Positions 19,446-28,438 of a stretch of DNA of 34,902 nt are shown in pieces. A model generated the notes under the pieces. The model did not search any database. It was not told the origin of the DNA and was given only the letters and a program-made list of their open reading frames with translations. Source of the stretch: Haliea sp. (lineage in GTDB: Bacteria > Pseudomonadota > Gammaproteobacteria > Pseudomonadales > Halieaceae); NCBI GenBank assembly GCA_002862985.1, contig PKCY01000202.1, forward strand, positions 1-34,902, in the 5' to 3' direction. The stretch's first letter is position 1. Every line of letters begins with the position of its first letter. The position numbers and the translations under genes were made by a program.

Positions 19446-20959
19446 ACCAGAAGCGTACTTTTTTCACTGTCCTTGTGCTGATGGCCTTGATCGGTATTTT
19501 GACTGCTGTGTTGAGGCATACGATATCAGGTACGCCTTTTTTCCCGGGACAATCAACATCTGTATGGCTGGTAGAAGCACGTGTAGACTTTGAAGCCACA
19601 GGTGGACCCGTTACTGCGAGCCTCAGTCTTCCCGGTCTAAAAACACCTGGTTTTGCGCTGTATGAGGAGCAGGCTGCTTCGCCCGGCTATGGCTTTTCCA
19701 TCCTGGAGGAAAACGACAATCGGCGAGCCGAGTGGACGAAACGCGAGGCCACTGGTGAGCAGTCGCTTTACTACAGTGCCCATCTGGTCGAGTCGGATCA
19801 GGACAATTCCAGTGATGTCGGCAAACCAGCTGGAGAAAATCGCAATGTCGCCTGGGAAGCAGCGCAGGAACTTGCCGCGAAAGAGGTATTGGATCGCGCG
19901 CGAGAAACGTCCAGTTCACCCCAGAGCTTGACCCGTGAGTTGATCAAGTTGCTCAATAGTCCCGCCTCCAATCAAAATACAGCGCTGCTGCGTTCTGATA
20001 ATGTCGACCAGGCGGAGTTGGTGATGAATTTATTGGGCCGCGAGGGTATTGCGACCCGGTCGGTGATGGGGTTGTATCTGGAAGATGCCCGGCGCAGGCA
20101 GACGCTGACACCCATGATAGAAATACATACTGGCCGGGAGTGGTTGCTGGTCAATCCGCAAACTGGTGAGGTGGGGATTCCTGCCAATCTTTTGTTATGG
20201 CATCGTGGTGGCGTCTCGGTGCTGGATGTATCGGGCGGTGGGAAATCCCAAGTCGCCTTCTCCATGATCAAGCAAACTGTTCCCGCTGCACAGCTCGCCA
20301 AGGCCCAAAATAGTGGGAGCATTTTTTCTCGGCTGGGTGTGCACGGGTTACCCATTGAAGAACAGAGCATGTTCAAGTTCCTATTGCTGTTACCCCTGGG
20401 CGCTGCGGTGGTTGTTTTTATGCGGGTTATGATTGGCTTGAAAACCTCCGGTACATTCATGCCAATATTGATAGCACTGGCTTTTCTGCAGACCTCGCTA
20501 GTACCTGGGTTGATCAGTTTTATTTCCGTAGTTGCTATGGGGCTGGCTCTGCGCAGTTACCTGTCAAGATTGAACCTTCTGCTGGTAGCGCGAATTGCGA
20601 CTCTGATTGTACTGGTAATATTCATCATCTCAGCCCTTAGCATTATTGGTTATCATCTCGGCTACAGTACTGGCATGACCATTACTTTTTTCCCCATGAT
20701 TATTATTGCATGGACCATTGAGCGTATGTCCATACTCTGGGAGGAGGAAGGCTCTCAGGAGGTTTTGATACAGGGCGGTGGTAGTTTGGTGGTGGCCGTA
20801 CTAGCCTATCTGATCATGCAGACGCAATTGCTCAACCATCTCACATTTAACTTCCCAGAGCTAAACCTGGTATTGCTGGCCCTTATTCTCGCGATGGGAC
20901 AGTACACAGGTTACAAACTTACTGAACTGCGGCGCTTTCGAGCGATGGACGAACTCTGA
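19442..20959 (+). CDS. Inactive transglutaminase fused to 7 TM helices (UUP1-type membrane protein)
   Basis: N-terminal TM, transglutaminase-like middle (LLGREGIATRSVMGLYLEDARRRQTLTPMIEIHTGREWLLVNPQTGEVG), multi-TM C-terminus from MFKFLLLLPLGAAVVVFMRVMIGLKTSGTFMPILIALAF; TTG start overlaps the upstream stop. Confidence 0.85.
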   Translation: MNQKRTFFTVLVLMALIGILTAVLRHTISGTPFFPGQSTSVWLVEARVDFEATGGPVTASLSLPGLKTPGFALYEEQAASPGYGFSILEENDNRRAEWTKREATGEQSLYYSAHLVESDQDNSSDVGKPAGENRNVAWEAAQELAAKEVLDRARETSSSPQSLTRELIKLLNSPASNQNTALLRSDNVDQAELVMNLLGREGIATRSVMGLYLEDARRRQTLTPMIEIHTGREWLLVNPQTGEVGIPANLLLWHRGGVSVLDVSGGGKSQVAFSMIKQTVPAAQLAKAQNSGSIFSRLGVHGLPIEEQSMFKFLLLLPLGAAVVVFMRVMIGLKTSGTFMPILIALAFLQTSLVPGLISFISVVAMGLALRSYLSRLNLLLVARIATLIVLVIFIISALSIIGYHLGYSTGMTITFFPMIIIAWTIERMSILWEEEGSQEVLIQGGGSLVVAVLAYLIMQTQLLNHLTFNFPELNLVLLALILAMGQYTGYKLTELRRFRAMDEL

Positions 20960-21942
20960 TGAGTAAGCGCTGGGTTTCGCTGCGACGTTTGCGTCAACTC
21001 GGAATGCTGGGGATGAATTGTCGCAATGTTGATTTCATCAATCGCTATAACGACCGAAAACTTTTTCCACTGGTCGACAATAAACTCAAAACCAAGTTAT
21101 TGGCACAAGAGTATGACGTGCCTACACCGAGCCTGAGGTGTGTCGTGCGTGAGCAACATGAAATCAGTCATATCGAGCGGCAGCTGGCGGATATGGACAG
21201 TTTTGCACTCAAGCCTGCTAAGGGATCAGGTGGGAAGGGTATAGTAGTAGTGATTGGGCGCAAGGGCGATGATTTTGTGCGGAGCTCGGGCGCATTGCTT
21301 AGCTTGGCGGATATAAGGCGCCACATGAGTAATATACTCGCTGGGTTATATTCTTTGGGCGGCGCCTCGGACGTGGCGATTGTTGAAGACCTAGTTGCAT
21401 TTGACGATTGTTTCTCCGGTTATTCCTATGAAGGCGTTCCCGATATTCGCATTATTGTGTTCCAGGGCTACCCGGTGATGGCCATGCTGCGGTTGGCCAC
21501 TCACGCCTCGGACGGTAAAGCCAATCTTCATCAGGGTGCAGTGGGTGTTGGGCTGTCGCTAGATGACGGACGCTGTCTGAACGCTGTTCAATTTAGCAAA
21601 TCAGTGAAAACTCACCCGGACACGGAGCGTTCGCTCAGCGACATACAAGTTCCCGGATGGCGGGATATCTTGGTTCTGGCTGCACAATGCTGCGATATGA
21701 CCGGCCTCGGTTATATCGGTACCGACCTGGTACTGGATAAGGCGTTGGGGCCGCAGTTGCTGGAATTGAATGCGCGGCCAGGGCTGTCCATTCAGGTGGC
21801 TAATGGCCGCGGCTTATTACCTCGTTTGCGCCATATCGAGGGCCTGACCGGCAGGCGGCGGCTGTCTCCCGAGCAGCGTGTAGACTATTGCATGCGACAT
21901 TTTGTCGCGGTGGGTGGTCAGTCCCAGCCGGGAATTTTGTAG
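20959..21942 (+). CDS. RimK-like alpha-L-glutamate ligase-related ATP-grasp protein
   Basis: NRYNDRKLFPLVDNKLKTKLLAQEYDVPTP, FALKPAKGSGGKGIVVV, LGYIGTDLVLDKALGPQLLELNARPGLSIQVANGRGL; ATGA overlap with the upstream gene. Confidence 0.9.
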   Translation: MSKRWVSLRRLRQLGMLGMNCRNVDFINRYNDRKLFPLVDNKLKTKLLAQEYDVPTPSLRCVVREQHEISHIERQLADMDSFALKPAKGSGGKGIVVVIGRKGDDFVRSSGALLSLADIRRHMSNILAGLYSLGGASDVAIVEDLVAFDDCFSGYSYEGVPDIRIIVFQGYPVMAMLRLATHASDGKANLHQGAVGVGLSLDDGRCLNAVQFSKSVKTHPDTERSLSDIQVPGWRDILVLAAQCCDMTGLGYIGTDLVLDKALGPQLLELNARPGLSIQVANGRGLLPRLRHIEGLTGRRRLSPEQRVDYCMRHFVAVGGQSQPGIL

Positions 21943-21976
21943 TAATTATGTGTCGGTCAGGGGGTTCAAATAGCCG

Positions 21977-24118
21977 ATGACGATACCTGATGGTCTGGCT
22001 GAGGCCTTCTTCTTGATAGATCCAGACACTGAACTCATCATCGAGTGTAATTCGGCGGCGGCTAGTTTGCTGGGTGTAGAGTTATCCGAACTATGCGGCG
22101 AGAGTTGGTTGCGAATGATTGCCGGCGAAGCGGATGCCAGTAGCATGCTTGAGCAGGCGGTAGAATCCGGCGTCCGAGTTTCTCTGCCCCCCTTTGTCAT
22201 ACGTCGTCCCGATGGCGGGTCGCTTGCGGTGGGCGGTACTCTGTTGCCTGGTGGACAGAATCCGGGCGCGGCTTTCAGTCTCCTGCTATGGCGAATCCTT
22301 GGTGAAGATGAATTACAAGCATCGGGTATTCTTGCCCCCTCCGACACACTGGCAGTGCTGGGTGTTGCTAATCTGCGTTACGACAAGGTATGGGGAGTCG
22401 CTGAAACGGCGCGGCTGATGGCGAAAATTCGCGATAGTCTGCTGGAAATTGTTCGTTCAGCTGATACGGTTGGGGTGCCCTCTGCAGCAGCTATTGTGAT
22501 GGTATTACGTGATGTAGACGTGGAAGGCGCGCGGGATATCTGTAGCGCAGTGTTGTCTCACTTGCATCGCATTCATACCTCCGCGGGTGCGCAGATTTCC
22601 GATGCGCGTATCTGTGTTGGTCTGGCACACCTGGCTCCAGGAGAAAGCGCGCTGTCGACGTTCCTTGCTGCAAATAGTGCGCTTTTACAGGCGCAGTACA
22701 GTCATTCAGATGAACCTATCCATGCGGTAGCTGCCGACGATCACGCTTTTATTGTAGGGCGCATGTTGAATAGTAACGGGTTATTCAGCGAGCAACTCGC
22801 CGCCACTCTGAAGAACCCAGCAGCACTGGCTATGTCATCTGCTGTAAAATCTACAGCGCCGCAGTTGGCACCGATTGAAAAAAATATCGAAGGCTATGTC
22901 GTCGATAATATGGAGGGGGCAGTAGACCAGGCTTTGTTCCTGGCGCAATTGGACATCCCGGTAGCGATTATCGGTCCGACCGGTACGGGCAAGATGTATA
23001 TCGCCAGAATCATGCATGAGGAATCAGGCGCGGCCGAGGATGCACTGGTCGCTATCAACTGTCGAGACTTTCGCAGTCGCACCGGGGCGAGTACTCGCTT
23101 GGCACACGAGTTAGCACACGCGGAGGGCAAGACGCTTGTGTTCAAATCACCGCATCTGATGCATGCTGACGTGCAGTTGAAATTAGCACGACAAATTAGT
23201 TCTCGCACCCTGGCCGGTGTCACTCCGCGCCGTTACCTTCCGCGGGTCAAGTTGATAGCACTGTTTCCTGAAAAACTGGAAGTACTGATAATGCGTGGAG
23301 AACTGACCGAGCCTCTGGCAAGTGTATTTGCAGGTTACCCCATCACTGTGCCGCCGATTAAGGATCGTAAACAGGCAGTGCTGCGCTGGGCACACAAAAT
23401 TCTCGGTCAGGAAGGCGTGCTGCGCGATCGCGATATGAAGGGCTTTACGCCCGATGCGGAGCAAGCCATGCTGCTCTACGATTGGCCCGGTAATATTAGC
23501 GAGATGCGGCAATGTTTATTTGATGCGCTCGAAAAAACCGATAAAGCTTGGCTGACGCCCGTAGATTTGGGCTTATTCAAGGGGATAAATCCTGATGGAG
23601 CGCCCTATCTTCCAGAACCTAAACCTTTTCTGGCGGCTTTACAGGCTGAGGAAAAAAAAGGCGATGCCTACACGCCCTCAGCGCTAGAGGCATTGCATGT
23701 TGCACTTGGCGAGGCGGTACACAATTTGCTCGTATTGAATACGGTTAAGCCTCTGGGAGCCTGGATGGAGGACGATCTGGTGCTGGCGGCGCTGGACAGA
23801 TACCGGGGTGATCTGCGCAGGACTGCAGAGTTTTTGCATACTAAACCGCGCAATATCAGCCGGTGGTTGCCGAAGATAGAGTTGCGTGAAGATGAACGTA
23901 ACGGGAGCTCCCTGTGGCAGAATCCCCGTCGATTGTTGCGGGCGTGGGTGCGAGAGTCGCCGCAGTCAGAACAGTCGCCACTATTGCTAATGGAACAAAA
24001 GCTGATGGCGCATGTGAACGAACAGGCTGCAGCACTGAGTTCGGCCATACGCGCCCGTATTTTGGGAGTGTCTACACCGACCTATCTGAAACGTGTGCGG
24101 GAAACGCAGGAAATTTAA
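21977..24118 (+). CDS. PAS / degenerate GGDEF-like / AAA+ (sigma54-activator-like, degenerate) / Fis-type HTH regulator
   Basis: PAS-like FFLIDPDTELIIECNSAAASLLGVELSELCGESW; Walker A IIGPTGTGKMYIARIMHEESG; INCRDF; VPPIKDRKQAVL; LLYDWPGNISEMRQCL; C-terminal LVLAALDRYRGDLRRTAEFLHTKPRNISRWL. Confidence 0.78.
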   Translation: MTIPDGLAEAFFLIDPDTELIIECNSAAASLLGVELSELCGESWLRMIAGEADASSMLEQAVESGVRVSLPPFVIRRPDGGSLAVGGTLLPGGQNPGAAFSLLLWRILGEDELQASGILAPSDTLAVLGVANLRYDKVWGVAETARLMAKIRDSLLEIVRSADTVGVPSAAAIVMVLRDVDVEGARDICSAVLSHLHRIHTSAGAQISDARICVGLAHLAPGESALSTFLAANSALLQAQYSHSDEPIHAVAADDHAFIVGRMLNSNGLFSEQLAATLKNPAALAMSSAVKSTAPQLAPIEKNIEGYVVDNMEGAVDQALFLAQLDIPVAIIGPTGTGKMYIARIMHEESGAAEDALVAINCRDFRSRTGASTRLAHELAHAEGKTLVFKSPHLMHADVQLKLARQISSRTLAGVTPRRYLPRVKLIALFPEKLEVLIMRGELTEPLASVFAGYPITVPPIKDRKQAVLRWAHKILGQEGVLRDRDMKGFTPDAEQAMLLYDWPGNISEMRQCLFDALEKTDKAWLTPVDLGLFKGINPDGAPYLPEPKPFLAALQAEEKKGDAYTPSALEALHVALGEAVHNLLVLNTVKPLGAWMEDDLVLAALDRYRGDLRRTAEFLHTKPRNISRWLPKIELREDERNGSSLWQNPRRLLRAWVRESPQSEQSPLLLMEQKLMAHVNEQAAALSSAIRARILGVSTPTYLKRVRETQEI

Positions 24119-24152
24119 TCGTCCCGAAGCCGGGGAAAGCGGGGTAATTGGA

Positions 24153-24773
24153 ATGTCAGCAAAGCTCACGGGCAAACCACCAAAAAATCGCACATCAGAT
24201 GTAGCGGCGTCAGCGACCAAAACCGTGGAGGATCGCGCTCATGCATTTGAGCAGATGATGGACGCGGATCTGCCTGCTAGCCTGGGCTTCTCTGCCCGTT
24301 TTAACATGTTGTGGGATTTGGCAGGCGCGGCGCCTCCGCAGACTGAGGGGCGCGTTATCAGTGTGCTGGGAATAAACCGCGCCTGGCGGGAATCCGACGT
24401 GCGTAAATGGCTGCAAAAAGACGTTTTGCCGCCGCGCGCCGATCTGCACAACATGGTGAAGTTCTTGGTGGCACAGCTCGACAAAGGGCAGGATGCCCGT
24501 CGCTGGGAGGCATTTCTTGTTTATGGCTCACCTATTGTGTCATCGCCTGTTAACCAAACGTTGTATCGGGAGGATCGGACCCGGCGCGAAATTGCGTCCA
24601 CTATATTTGCGCAGATAACCGATGAGTTCGGTATTCCGCCTTCGGCCTACGAGGCTGATCAGGTTTTCCAGCGCTGCCTTACGTTGATGCACAAATTCAA
24701 TATCTACGAACTCCGAGATTTTCAGTCAGGGCACCTCGAGCCATTCAAGAATTACATGTTTCCGGGGGAGTAA
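24153..24773 (+). CDS. Conserved hypothetical protein with possible Cro/CI-like HTH
   Basis: GRVISVLGINRAWRESDVRKWLQKDVLPPRADLHNMVKFL resembles an HTH segment; in-frame ATG at 24153. Confidence 0.6.
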   Translation: MSAKLTGKPPKNRTSDVAASATKTVEDRAHAFEQMMDADLPASLGFSARFNMLWDLAGAAPPQTEGRVISVLGINRAWRESDVRKWLQKDVLPPRADLHNMVKFLVAQLDKGQDARRWEAFLVYGSPIVSSPVNQTLYREDRTRREIASTIFAQITDEFGIPPSAYEADQVFQRCLTLMHKFNIYELRDFQSGHLEPFKNYMFPGE

Positions 24774-25207
24774 TCCCCCAGCACAGGCTGCTCTCAATGC
24801 CTTCGATCAGCCTCCTCCGATGGGGTTTCTGCATGCTTAGCCCCGGCAGAGCGTCCTGATCGGCCAGCAACGCTGTATCAGCACAGCGCCATGTTGATCC
24901 GGCGACACTTGCAGCGCATACGGTGTGTCTCTGCGACCTGGACGTTGGGCTGTGCTAGCCTAAAAATTACAAGTCAAGAAAACCGCAATTATTTGCTTAC
25001 GACTGACAACGTCTCGTATTGCTATATAAATACTAATAATAACAGATAGATAGAAGAATTCTTTAGTGGTTCTCCAGCCCCTTTCGTTGTTCAAAAAAGT
25101 CGAGATAATGCCGAAATCTCCAGTTTTTGCTTGCCGATACTGAATTGCATACCAATACTGTCACACCATAACCCAGAAGCATAACTGTCAAGTAAGCGAG
25201 GGCAAAA

Positions 25208-25618
25208 ATGAGCAATGGAAGCGAAGACTTTGATATCAGCGGCGTCAAGATAGCTGTCATCGACGATGCCAAAACCATCCGTATGATGATGTCACATACT
25301 CTGCGCGGTATGGGCTGTGATGTGGAGTGTGCGGAGGACGGCTATAAGGCGCTTGGGATGTTGCGCCGGTTCAAGCCGGATCTGATATTTCTGGACATCA
25401 CTATGCCCGAGCTCGATGGCTATCAGACATGCACCCTGATTCGAAACGCTGAAGATACCAGGAACACACCCGTGGTGATGCTCTCGTCGTCAGACGGCAT
25501 ATTTGACATTGCCAAGGGACTGGCTCGCGGCGCGACTGCTCACGTGACTAAGGTTCCGCCGGAAAGCGTGCTGCGCGAATTGATTTACAACCATACGCTT
25601 AGACAGGCAGCTGCGTAA
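25208..25618 (+). CDS. pilG: CheY-like single-domain response regulator, PilG-like
   Basis: KIAVIDDAKTIRMMM (acidic pair), LIFLDITMPELDGYQTCTLIRN (phospho-acceptor Asp, PilG-like DGYQTC), VVMLSSSDGIFD, HVTKVP. Confidence 0.85.
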   Translation: MSNGSEDFDISGVKIAVIDDAKTIRMMMSHTLRGMGCDVECAEDGYKALGMLRRFKPDLIFLDITMPELDGYQTCTLIRNAEDTRNTPVVMLSSSDGIFDIAKGLARGATAHVTKVPPESVLRELIYNHTLRQAAA

Positions 25619-25620
25619 GC

Positions 25621-26187
25621 ATGGCTATTTCTGCCTTACAGTCTCTGGAACTCTTGGAGCGCTTGCACGCTCATGAAAGCGTTTCGCCCCCCGTGCCTGA
25701 GGATCTGGGAGCAAGTTGGGTAGGCACATCTCTGGGTATCGCCGGTGTCCCGCTGTTGATCGGCGAAGGAGAACTGGAAGAAATCATAGAAACGCCCTCC
25801 ATGACCACCATACCCGGTACGCGAGATTGGGTTCTGGGCGTTGCGACCTTCAAGGGAGGTCTCCTGCCCATCCTCAGCGGGGATGTACTTTTTCGTAAAC
25901 GCCCCTACACCGGTCGCGTACGCGACTACTGCATGGTGATAGGCCGCCCTAATTTCCGCTTTGGACTCACGCTTAGCCACATTCAACGCGATTTGCGTTT
26001 TCCCATCGGGGAGCGGTTGTTGGATCACGCTGTTGATCCGGACTTCGCTAAGTTCACGATGGGGGGATTTGAATACAAGGGTGAGTTTCTAGCAGTTCTG
26101 GATATCGACAAACTGGTTGCGGACGAAGAACTGTCCAATGCATCCGCAACGAGAGCTTCTTCAAATAGGGGTAAGGACAATGATTAA
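25621..26187 (+). CDS. pilI: CheW-like adaptor, PilI-like
   Basis: GIAGVPLLIGEGELEEIIETPSMTTIPGTRDWVLGVATFKGGLLPILSGDVLF; follows the PilG-like gene directly. Confidence 0.82.
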   Translation: MAISALQSLELLERLHAHESVSPPVPEDLGASWVGTSLGIAGVPLLIGEGELEEIIETPSMTTIPGTRDWVLGVATFKGGLLPILSGDVLFRKRPYTGRVRDYCMVIGRPNFRFGLTLSHIQRDLRFPIGERLLDHAVDPDFAKFTMGGFEYKGEFLAVLDIDKLVADEELSNASATRASSNRGKDND

Positions 26188-28270
26188 GACAATGAAGATG
26201 GGCGCATCAGGTTTTTGGGTAATTGTAATGACACTGGGAATGCTGGCCTGCCTGGGCGGTGTCGCATACACCTTCTTTGCAATTCAGCAGGAAGCGGGAC
26301 AGGAAAGTGAGTATCGCCTGGCCGCTGACAAACTTCGTCTGCTGTCGCAGCAGATTGCCGCCACTGCGCGGGAATCTGAGCGCGGAGAGGAATCGACCTT
26401 CAACGACCTCAAAACCAACGTGAGCGCGTTTGCCGTTGAGCTGGATCAGTTGCGTGAGGAGGGTTTGCGTAAGGAAGTCGAACAGATCAAGACACGCTGG
26501 AAGCCGGTAGTTGACTCCGCAGAAACGTTGATCGCTGCCGGTCCGCAAATCGTATTTCTGCGCGGTGTATCTGTCAAGCTGGAGCAAAATATAAAGCCGA
26601 TTCAAAGCGAGTTCGCTGCCGTTGTAAACATTCTTCGAGATGAGTCTGTGTCATCTGAAACACTGGTTTCCGCGCAAAAGACCCTGTGGTTGACGGAGCG
26701 AATTGCACGCAATGTCGATAAAATTCTTAGCGGTGATGCCAAGAGCCAATATGCCGCCGATGAGTTCCGAGCTGATGCGGAAAATCTCGTCCTCATTTCC
26801 AACGCGCTCAATAATGGCAGTCGGATTATGGGTGTAGAAAAGATTGCTGATCGAGATGCCATTGCGGCTGTGAAAAAAGGATCAGCCATGCTCGATGTTG
26901 TCTCAGCGTCAATAGAACAGATTGCTGATGCCTCGGGTGAACTGCGTGAAGCTGCGCTTGCACGACAAATGATTACCCGCGACTCCGACGCACTCTCGGA
27001 TGCGATCTCAGCCCTGCTGCCGGCTATTGAAACAATGACAATCGCCAGGCTTTACGATCGCGGTACGCTGATGACGTTGTTTGGTGCACCTGGTATTTTC
27101 GCTGCAGTGCTGCTGATAATCCTGTATCGAGGTCAGCGTACCCGTGTGCTTTACACCGAACAGGGTGTTGCAGCTATTAATGGGGCTCTAGTAAAAATTG
27201 CCGAGGGCGATTTGACCGTTAAAGTACCTGAAGACAACTCGGTTACTCGGGAAATTGCCCGGGAAATTAATGCCTCCACTCAGCGTCAGCGCGAGCTGAT
27301 TCGCAATATTAAGACACCGTTCAAGGTATCTACCGAAGGGATTATTACCATTGGTGTTATCACCGAGGGGCAGGTAGAGAAGGGCCGGGAGCTCACACGC
27401 TCGGTGGTGGAGTCCACGACGGCTGCAACCGAGATGGTACGGACCAGTGAGGAGATCAAGAAGTCGACGGGCGAAGCGTCCAGAACGTCTGAGCAAAACC
27501 GACAACGAGTTGCCCAGGGGTACGAGTTGACTAAGGATATGTCGAAGGCTTCTGCTGACGTGCGTGAATCGGTACAAGAAACGTCCAAATCTGCCAAACG
27601 CCAGGGTGAGTTGATTCAGTCGGTGACGTCCGCCGCAGAGTACATTCAGGCGTTGAACACTAAAATCTCGGTTGTTGCGATCAACACCCGAATTGAGGCA
27701 GAGAAGGCCGGTGAACATGGTCGACCCTTCCTGGGTATTGCTGAGGCCATTGGTGATTTACTGCGTGTGGCTGAGGAAGAGGGACGCAAGATTATTTCTG
27801 AGGTGCGGATGCTACAAAACTTGTCCGCCGATAACCTGGCCAGCATGGAAAATACGGTGGGTACGGTTGTCACTATCTTGGAGTATATCGATCGTTTGGA
27901 TAGCTCGTTGGAGGAGATCAACGCGGGATCATCCGCCATTACCCAAATCATTACTTCAGTGGATGATGCCGCGGGTCAGTCCGCGACCACCGCACGCCAT
28001 ATGAACAGGTCGATGGAGGTTATTCGCGAGCGCAATCTTGATATCAGTGAATACAGCGAGTCTACGCAGACGGGTGTTAGTGGCCTGAAGACTTCTATGC
28101 GCGACGTGGCGGAAAGCCTTGGTCAGTTCAAGATTGAACAGGTCAGTGAGTCTGATCGTGCCAGGGCTGCCATTGAAGAGCTCAGGTATCTCCAAAACGC
28201 GAAAAAGGTTTATCGCGAGGACGAGATGAAAGCGCTTGAAGAAAGGAAAATGACACAGGCATCTGTATGA
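26180..28270 (+). CDS. pilJ: Methyl-accepting chemotaxis protein, PilJ-like (divergent signalling tip)
   Basis: N-terminal TM, PilJ-type periplasmic segment YRLAADKLRLLSQQIAATARESERGEE, second TM near MTLFGAPGIFAAVLLIILYRGQ, hairpin INTRIEAEKAGEHGRPFLGIAEAIGDLLRVAEEEGRKI; in-frame ATG at 26180. Confidence 0.87.
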   Translation: MIKTMKMGASGFWVIVMTLGMLACLGGVAYTFFAIQQEAGQESEYRLAADKLRLLSQQIAATARESERGEESTFNDLKTNVSAFAVELDQLREEGLRKEVEQIKTRWKPVVDSAETLIAAGPQIVFLRGVSVKLEQNIKPIQSEFAAVVNILRDESVSSETLVSAQKTLWLTERIARNVDKILSGDAKSQYAADEFRADAENLVLISNALNNGSRIMGVEKIADRDAIAAVKKGSAMLDVVSASIEQIADASGELREAALARQMITRDSDALSDAISALLPAIETMTIARLYDRGTLMTLFGAPGIFAAVLLIILYRGQRTRVLYTEQGVAAINGALVKIAEGDLTVKVPEDNSVTREIAREINASTQRQRELIRNIKTPFKVSTEGIITIGVITEGQVEKGRELTRSVVESTTAATEMVRTSEEIKKSTGEASRTSEQNRQRVAQGYELTKDMSKASADVRESVQETSKSAKRQGELIQSVTSAAEYIQALNTKISVVAINTRIEAEKAGEHGRPFLGIAEAIGDLLRVAEEEGRKIISEVRMLQNLSADNLASMENTVGTVVTILEYIDRLDSSLEEINAGSSAITQIITSVDDAAGQSATTARHMNRSMEVIRERNLDISEYSESTQTGVSGLKTSMRDVAESLGQFKIEQVSESDRARAAIEELRYLQNAKKVYREDEMKALEERKMTQASV

Positions 28271-28404
28271 GCCTTGCTGCTGCCCATCGCGAGCCTGAAC
28301 TGGCAGTTGAACAATACGGCATGCTAATCCAGCAGTTACAAACTCATGCAGGGATCACTATCGACAGTACGAAAAATGTTATTGCTGATTGTAATGGCAA
28401 ATGA
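28267..28404 (+). pseudogene. Truncated CheR/PilK N-terminal remnant (45 aa), translationally coupled to pilJ
   Basis: ATGA overlap with the pilJ stop; MSLAAAHREPELAVEQYGMLIQQLQTHAGITIDSTKNVIADCNGK*. The YGMLIQQLQTHAGITIDSTKNVI stretch fits the CheR N-terminal pattern (LI..xTGIxh...K), and the position equals pilK between pilJ and chpA. Confidence 0.5.
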
Positions 28405-28438
28405 ATGGACTACCTGAGTGTTACTGGAGGTTGAGCGA

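Noticed and set aside
25063-25278. 71-aa hydrophobic minus-strand ORF overlapping the start of the PilG-like gene
   Set aside because: Has a TM-like stretch but overlaps a confident gene and the presumed promoter; no independent support.
27188-27718. 176-aa minus-strand ORF within the PilJ-like gene
   Set aside because: Antisense shadow of the coiled-coil MCP coding sequence.
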